Shown: positions 50,678-53,958 of the stretch, one piece after another
Layout of the letters: each line of letters starts with the position of its first letter
Position numbering within the stretch: the stretch's first letter is position 1
Assembly (NCBI RefSeq): GCF_004168625.1
Contig: NZ_SDWW01000033.1
Location: 1 to 53,958 of the forward strand
Direction of reading: 5' to 3'
From: Pengzhenrongella frigida
GTDB taxonomy: Bacteria; Actinomycetota; Actinomycetes; Actinomycetales; Cellulomonadaceae
Length of the DNA: 53,958 nt
The notes under the pieces: model-generated
The model's input: only the letters and a program-made list of their open reading frames with translations
What the model was told of the DNA's origin: nothing
Databases searched by the model: none
Made by a program: the position numbers and the translations under genes

Positions 50678-51541
50678 GTGAAGATCGCTGGAGCCCCCAT
50701 CAGCTGGGGCGTGTGCGAGGTCCCCGGGTGGGGCTATCAGATGGCACCGTCGAGGGTGCTCGCCGAGATGACGGCCGTCGGGCTCGAGGCGACCGAGTTC
50801 GGTCCCCAGGGCTGGCTCCCGCCGGCGCCCGTTGAGCGCGCCGCGGCGCTTGAGCCGTACGGCCTCGCCGCCGTCGGGGCGTTCGTTCCCGTCGTGCTGC
50901 ACAACCCGGACCACGACCCGCTGCCCGCCGTCAGCTGCGAGTTGGACAGCTTCGAGGCGGCGGGCGGCGACGTGCTCGTGCTCGCCGCGAACTCAGGGCT
51001 CGCGGGGTACGACGAGCGTCCCGTGCTCGACGAGCAGGGGTGGGCCACGATGTTCGCCAACCTCGACCGCCTCGTCGACCTGGCCTCCTCCCGCGGCATC
51101 AAGGCCACCCTGCACCCGCACGTGGGCACCATGGTCGAGAAGCGCGACGAGGTGCTCCGCGTCCTGGCGGGCTCCAAGATCCCGCTGTGCCTCGATACCG
51201 GTCACCTGCTGATCGGCGGGACGGACCCGGTCGAGCTCGTGGCGACCTTCGCCGGTCGCATCAACCACGTGCACGCCAAGGACGTGCGCCTCGATCTTGC
51301 CAAGCGTGTCCAGGCGGGCGAGCTCACGTACACCGAGGCCGTCCGGGCCGGGATCTACGTCCCCCTCGGCGAGGGCGACGTCGACTTCGCTGCCATTGTG
51401 ACGTCGCTCGACGCCGCAGGCTTCGACGGCTGGTACGTCCTGGAGCAGGACACGATCCTGGCCGGCGAGCCCGCCGACGAAGGCCCGGTCAGGGATGTTC
51501 GCTCGTCGATCGCCTACTTGCGCGGCCTGAATCTGGCCTGA
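50678..51541 (+). CDS. TIM-barrel protein, IolE-like inosose dehydratase
   Basis: 287 residues of the AP-endonuclease-2-like sugar isomerase fold. IAGAPISWGVCEVPGWG at 3-19, LHPHVGTMVEKRDEV near 143-157, LCLDTGHLLIGGTDPVEL near 169-186 and INHVHAKDVR near 192-201 give the metal-binding Glu/His/Asp set. IolE dehydrates 2-keto-myo-inositol; it is the only step otherwise unassigned in this locus, and the HPHVGTMVE strand resembles IolE. IolI or IolH isomerases share the fold, so the assignment is by context as much as by motif. GTG 50678 follows AAGGAG. Confidence 0.78.
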   Translation: MKIAGAPISWGVCEVPGWGYQMAPSRVLAEMTAVGLEATEFGPQGWLPPAPVERAAALEPYGLAAVGAFVPVVLHNPDHDPLPAVSCELDSFEAAGGDVLVLAANSGLAGYDERPVLDEQGWATMFANLDRLVDLASSRGIKATLHPHVGTMVEKRDEVLRVLAGSKIPLCLDTGHLLIGGTDPVELVATFAGRINHVHAKDVRLDLAKRVQAGELTYTEAVRAGIYVPLGEGDVDFAAIVTSLDAAGFDGWYVLEQDTILAGEPADEGPVRDVRSSIAYLRGLNLA

Positions 51542-51704
51542 GACCTCCGGGCGGGGGCCGCTATCCCACTTATCAGTTATCGACGCCGTCAGCCGCGCGA
51601 GTGTCTGGCAGCGATCGGTGGAATTTGTTGCACCTTCCAGAAGTCACGCTGCAATCAGCGACGACCGTGACTTTGGCGCGACCCAAGAGTGCATTCAGAA
51701 GCGT

Positions 51705-52829
51705 CTACGCGTCGCCCCGCCGGCGGATGATTTGGAAGGCGGCGAGGGCTTTGATGTCGGCGTCGGGCAGGGTGTGGAGGTATTTCTGGGTGGTCATGAT
51801 TTGGGCGTGGCCCATGCGTTCCATGACGGATTTGAGGTCGGCGCCGCCGGCGAGGAGCCAGGAGGCGTGGGCGTGGCGTAGGTCGTGCATGCGCACCGGG
51901 AAGTCGATGCCCGCTTTGGTGACGGCGGGCCGCCAGAACCGGGTGTTGAACGTCCCGCGAGACAGCGGCTGCCCGTGGGCGACCTCGCGGGAGGGGAACA
52001 GCAGGTCGTCGCGGCCCAGCCCGAGGGCGGCGATGCGGTCGGCGAGGGTGTCGAGCAGATCCTGAGAGACATGAAGTATTCGGGTCTGGTCGTTCTTGGG
52101 GTAGGGCTTGACGATCATGCGCTGGCCGGTGGGGGAGTCCTTCTTGGAGACCTCCACGATGGTCTCCTCGATGGTGATCGTCCCGCGGAGGAAGTCGATG
52201 TGTCGGGGTCGTAGTGCGACGAGCTCGCCCCAGCGCAGGCCGGTCTCGATGTCGGTGAGCAGCAGGGCATGGAAGCGGGCGGGCATGGCGGCCACGACGG
52301 ACTCGAACTCGGTCGGGGTCAGGATGCGGGTCTTCTTGAGCACGACCTTGGGTAGCTCGGTGTTCTCGCAGGGGTTGTAGGCGATCATCCGGTCGCGTGC
52401 CGCGCGGGCGAACACGGAGTGCAGCATCACGTGGTACTTCGCGATGGACCGGGGCGACAGGCCGTGCTCGAGGGCGTGGGTGACCCAGGCTTGGACGGTG
52501 GTGGGCAGTATCCGGGCCACGCGCATGTGCCCGAAGTAGGGCACGAAGTGGTTGCGCAGGTACGACTGGTACCCGGCGCGGGTGGTGACCTCGAGGTGCC
52601 GGGAGGGCAGCCAGACCTTCACCGCGTACTCCTCGAACGTGATGCGCCCAGCGGTGGGGTCGATCCAGGTTCCCTGCGCGACGGCGTCTTCCTGGCGGTC
52701 CGCGGCGCGGCCCGCCTCGCGCTCGGTGGCAAAGGTCCCGGCGGAGCGGGTGCGCCCGTACGGGTCGCGGAACATCGCGGTGTACCGGGTCTTGCCGTCG
52801 TCGGCTGTCCGCCGGATCACCCATCCCAC
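51705..52829 (-). CDS. tyrosine recombinase (integrase) of the element
   Basis: 374 residues: an arm-type DNA-binding N-terminus (RRTADDGKTRYTAMFRDPYG), SAM-like core-binding domain (about 70-165), then the catalytic domain with Arg in DIETGLRWGELV near 196, the HXXR box MHDLRHAHASWLL near 313, MGHAQIMTTQKYLH with the nucleophile Tyr near 348. All catalytic residues are present, so it may be active. GTG 52827-52829 with GGAGG upstream is chosen over longer frames. It lies 158 bp inside the right repeat and reads inward; two TGTACGCA sites sit just upstream of its start. Confidence 0.93.
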   Translation of the reverse strand: MGWVIRRTADDGKTRYTAMFRDPYGRTRSAGTFATEREAGRAADRQEDAVAQGTWIDPTAGRITFEEYAVKVWLPSRHLEVTTRAGYQSYLRNHFVPYFGHMRVARILPTTVQAWVTHALEHGLSPRSIAKYHVMLHSVFARAARDRMIAYNPCENTELPKVVLKKTRILTPTEFESVVAAMPARFHALLLTDIETGLRWGELVALRPRHIDFLRGTITIEETIVEVSKKDSPTGQRMIVKPYPKNDQTRILHVSQDLLDTLADRIAALGLGRDDLLFPSREVAHGQPLSRGTFNTRFWRPAVTKAGIDFPVRMHDLRHAHASWLLAGGADLKSVMERMGHAQIMTTQKYLHTLPDADIKALAAFQIIRRRGDA

Positions 52830-52850
52830 AGCGCCACCTCCGCGGGCTGA

Positions 52851-52869
52851 TGTACGCACAATGTACGCA
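52851..52869. repeat. candidate right integrase arm sites (TGTACGCA x2)
   Basis: TGTACGCA at 52851-52858 and 52862-52869, start to start 11 bp as in the left doublet. They lie 22-40 bp upstream of the integrase GTG, so binding could also repress the integrase gene. Confidence 0.6.
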
Positions 52870-52986
52870 GACGCACCTGGAAAGAGGTGGACCCGGGCGA
52901 ACCTCGACGGTTCAGAAGTGGCCTCTGACCTGCGTGTATGCTGCAACTCACGTTAGCAGGAGCGTGGCCGGATGCAACGTGGCCCC

Positions 52987-53079
52987 GGCTCATAACCCAG
53001 AGGTCGTAGGTTCAAATCCTACCCCCGCTACTTATGAAAGTGCAGGTCAAAGGCCCTTTCTCCCTCCGGGGAGGAAGGG
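52987..53079 (+). repeat. attR, right direct repeat
   Basis: A copy of the tRNA-fMet 3' part from the anticodon stem onward, with the downstream hairpin. It cannot form a tRNA because the acceptor 5' strand and D-arm are missing. The mismatches to the left copy are at 53050, 53066 and 53075. Confidence 0.93.
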
Positions 53080-53086
53080 CTTTTTT
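53053..53086 (+). terminator. ancestral tRNA-fMet terminator, now at attR
   Basis: GCCCTT-TCTCCC pairs with GGGGAGG-AAGGGC, and T6 follows at 53081-53086. This complete intrinsic terminator probably served the tRNA before integration; the left copy has changes in the stem and no T-run. Confidence 0.8.
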
Positions 53087-53091
53087 GTTTC

Positions 53092-53111
53092 CGTAAGCAG
53101 TTCGTAAGCAG
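53092..53111. repeat. doublet CGTAAGCAG x2 beyond attR
   Basis: CGTAAGCAG at 53092-53100 and 53103-53111, start to start 11 bp. It resembles the TGTACGCAG doublets inside the element and begins about 26 bp past the end of the core repeat block (53065), as TGTACGCA does on the left (20650). Confidence 0.55.
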
Positions 53112-53721
53112 AGGACTGCGGAGGATCCTGGCGGAGATCGGGGGACGTCGGCGGATCTTGGGCGGGAAGTGTCGCGGCTCACAGGGGGTCAGGTCCGCGA
53201 TGTTCCAGCCGAAGTCGATCCCGTGCAGCGAGGCCAGACAGGGGTGATGTGTAGGGCTCTGTCGTCGGCGCACCAGCACCTCGTAGACGCCGTGCTTGAT
53301 CGGGCGGTACTCGTCGCCGCAGGAGACGGTCTGATTCATCAGTCCGACCAACTCGCGCTCACGGCGTAGAGGTCGCCACCGCGCTGGTCGAGCTGGGCCT
53401 GGTCCCGTGCGACAACGCCACTGCCGCTGAGCCTCTATGCCCCATGTGTCGCCCTTGAGCTGTGATCGCTGCGGCGACGAGCGCATTCCCAACCATGTCC
53501 AGCACGGCGGACAGGTCCAACAGTCATGGGGCGGCCTGGGCACTCGTCAAGCCCCTGGGAGTGGTGTGGCGCTTGGCGTGATCTTCGTGCTGGTCAGGCT
53601 GTGAGGGCTAGTGGCTGGTCGGTCGCCTCCGTGGTGTCGGGGACAAGGTTGCGGCGGGACTTGGCCAGGACGTCCAGGGGTTGGTCCACACTGATCGCAA
53701 GCACACTCGACGGAGGACCAG
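53112..53721. other. 610-bp stretch beyond attR with no convincing gene
   Basis: The only long frame (minus strand, ending in the attR terminator) overlaps the repeat and lacks a plausible start, so I do not call it. A short minus-strand stretch (VSCGDEYRPIKHGVYEVLV near 53330-53270) looks protein-like and may be a gene remnant. Nothing else is recognised. Confidence 0.5.
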
Positions 53722-53904
53722 ATGCCGGAACGCACGCACTTCGACTCGCTCGACGACGCAATGGCTGCACTCGGCGTCCCGCTCGAGAGCCGAGCGCTCG
53801 CACGTGCGCTTACGCCCAACGTCCCGTCGGAGATCTGGATCCCTGCGAAGAGTCCCTACATCGCAGTGCGCCCACTCGGCGTGTCGACGCTGAGTGAAAA
53901 CTGA
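53722..53904 (+). CDS. small hypothetical protein, possibly cut by an insertion sequence
   Basis: A 60-codon frame, ATG 53722 behind GGAGGA (53712-53717). It begins MPERTHFDSLDDAMAALGV and contains VPSEIWIPAKSPYIAVRPL. No family is recognised and there is no signal or membrane segment. Its last codons and stop lie in the first bases of the IS21-like end, so the original protein was probably longer. Confidence 0.55.
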   Translation: MPERTHFDSLDDAMAALGVPLESRALARALTPNVPSEIWIPAKSPYIAVRPLGVSTLSEN

Positions 53905-53958
53905 CCCCCTGGCGCCGGGCGAAAATTGACCCCCCTCGCTGAGAGTGAGGGAGTGATC
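53894..53958 (+). mobile_element. left end of an IS21-family-like insertion sequence (partial)
   Basis: Two repeats, TGAAAACTGACCCCCT (53895-53910) and CGAAAATTGACCCCCCT (53920-53936), 25 bp apart. Multiple GAAAA(C/T)TGACCCCC repeats are typical of IS21-family ends in actinobacteria. GTG 53953 behind GAGGGA could be the first codon of the IstA transposase, but the window ends there. Confidence 0.6.

Larger units (their letters stand above)
20543..53079. mobile_element. 32.4-kb integrative element in tRNA-fMet carrying glycan and myo-inositol catabolism
   Basis: It is bounded by direct repeats 20543-20635 and 52987-53079, which share the first 63 bases exactly and 90 of 93 overall. The left copy completes the tRNA; the right copy lacks the acceptor 5' strand and D-arm. 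A tyrosine recombinase gene lies at the right end, reading inward. No transfer, replication or structural genes are seen. Composition differs between modules: spot counts give 39/60 G+C for 34261-34320 and 46/60 for 43201-43260, which suggests modules of different origin. It is a site-specific genomic island that probably needs a helper to move between cells. Confidence 0.9.

Noticed and set aside
52987-53060. Second tRNA-Met gene
   Set aside because: Only the anticodon arm, variable loop, T-arm and acceptor 3' strand are present; the sequence to the left does not supply a D-arm or acceptor 5' strand. It is the attR repeat.
20543-53079. Prophage or integrative conjugative element
   Set aside because: No capsid, tail, terminase, relaxase, type IV secretion or replication genes; only an integrase.
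53028-53543. 171-residue minus-strand gene at the right end
   Set aside because: It runs through the attR repeat and the terminator, has no convincing start, and shows no family motif over most of its length.

Overview
High-GC actinobacterial chromosome, most like a Cellulomonas-type member of the Micrococcales. The evidence is GC-rich coding with many GTG starts, WhiB7, mycoredoxin, UvrD2 and AdnAB, and a conserved gene neighbourhood. From memory of the mycobacterial map, the order adnA-adnB ... nudC-mrx1-uvrD2-whiB7 ... DUF2342 protein, PDZ/Lon protease, UPF0182 resembles the M. tuberculosis Rv3202c-Rv3193c block.

Region 1 (1-20.5 kb) is this core block. It holds the end of adnA, complete adnB, an APH-type phosphotransferase, nudC, mrx1, uvrD2, and whiB7 behind a long attenuator leader with an upstream ORF. 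A ThiF-like protein, a small zinc-ribbon protein, a YgjP-type metallopeptidase, a DUF2342 protein, an apparently frameshifted NAD-dependent epimerase, a PDZ/Lon protease, a PPA1309-type protein and a UPF0182 membrane protein follow. The block ends with the initiator tRNA-fMet gene.

Region 2 (20543-53079) is a 32.4-kb integrative element inserted in the tRNA-fMet gene. A 93-bp near-perfect direct repeat (90/93) flanks it: one copy is the 3' part of the tRNA plus its downstream hairpin, the other is the same segment without the 5' half of the tRNA. A tyrosine integrase lies just inside the right end, and short TGTACGCA repeats sit near both ends. I see no conjugation, replication or phage structural genes; the cargo is metabolic. 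Module A (21.0-36.9 kb) is a ROK-controlled glycan locus: GH36 alpha-galactosidase, ROK repressor, ABC sugar-binding lipoprotein and two permeases (no ATPase), GH38 alpha-mannosidase, GH2 beta-galactosidase, and a second, different GH38. Module B (37.5-51.5 kb) is a full myo-inositol catabolic locus: iolC, a Cgl0159-type barrel protein (probable aldolase), iolB, iolD, iolA, a sugar-porter MFS transporter, iolG and an IolE-like dehydratase, with GntR and LacI regulators. It also has two unusual passengers, a transaldolase and a tautomerase that resembles malonate semialdehyde decarboxylase.

Four promoters in module B share a TGTCAGGACA-like 10-mer placed exactly 5 nt upstream of a TTGAC(A/G) -35 box. 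This looks like one regulon serving the transporter, the degradation operons and the transaldolase/tautomerase pair. The modules may cooperate: exo-glycosidases acting on galactosyl- or mannosyl-inositols would release the inositol that module B degrades. That link is inference.

Region 3 (53.08-53.96 kb) lies beyond the right repeat. It has a further repeat doublet with the same geometry as the element's end repeats, little recognisable coding, a small ORF, and the start of what looks like an IS21-family insertion sequence running off the window.
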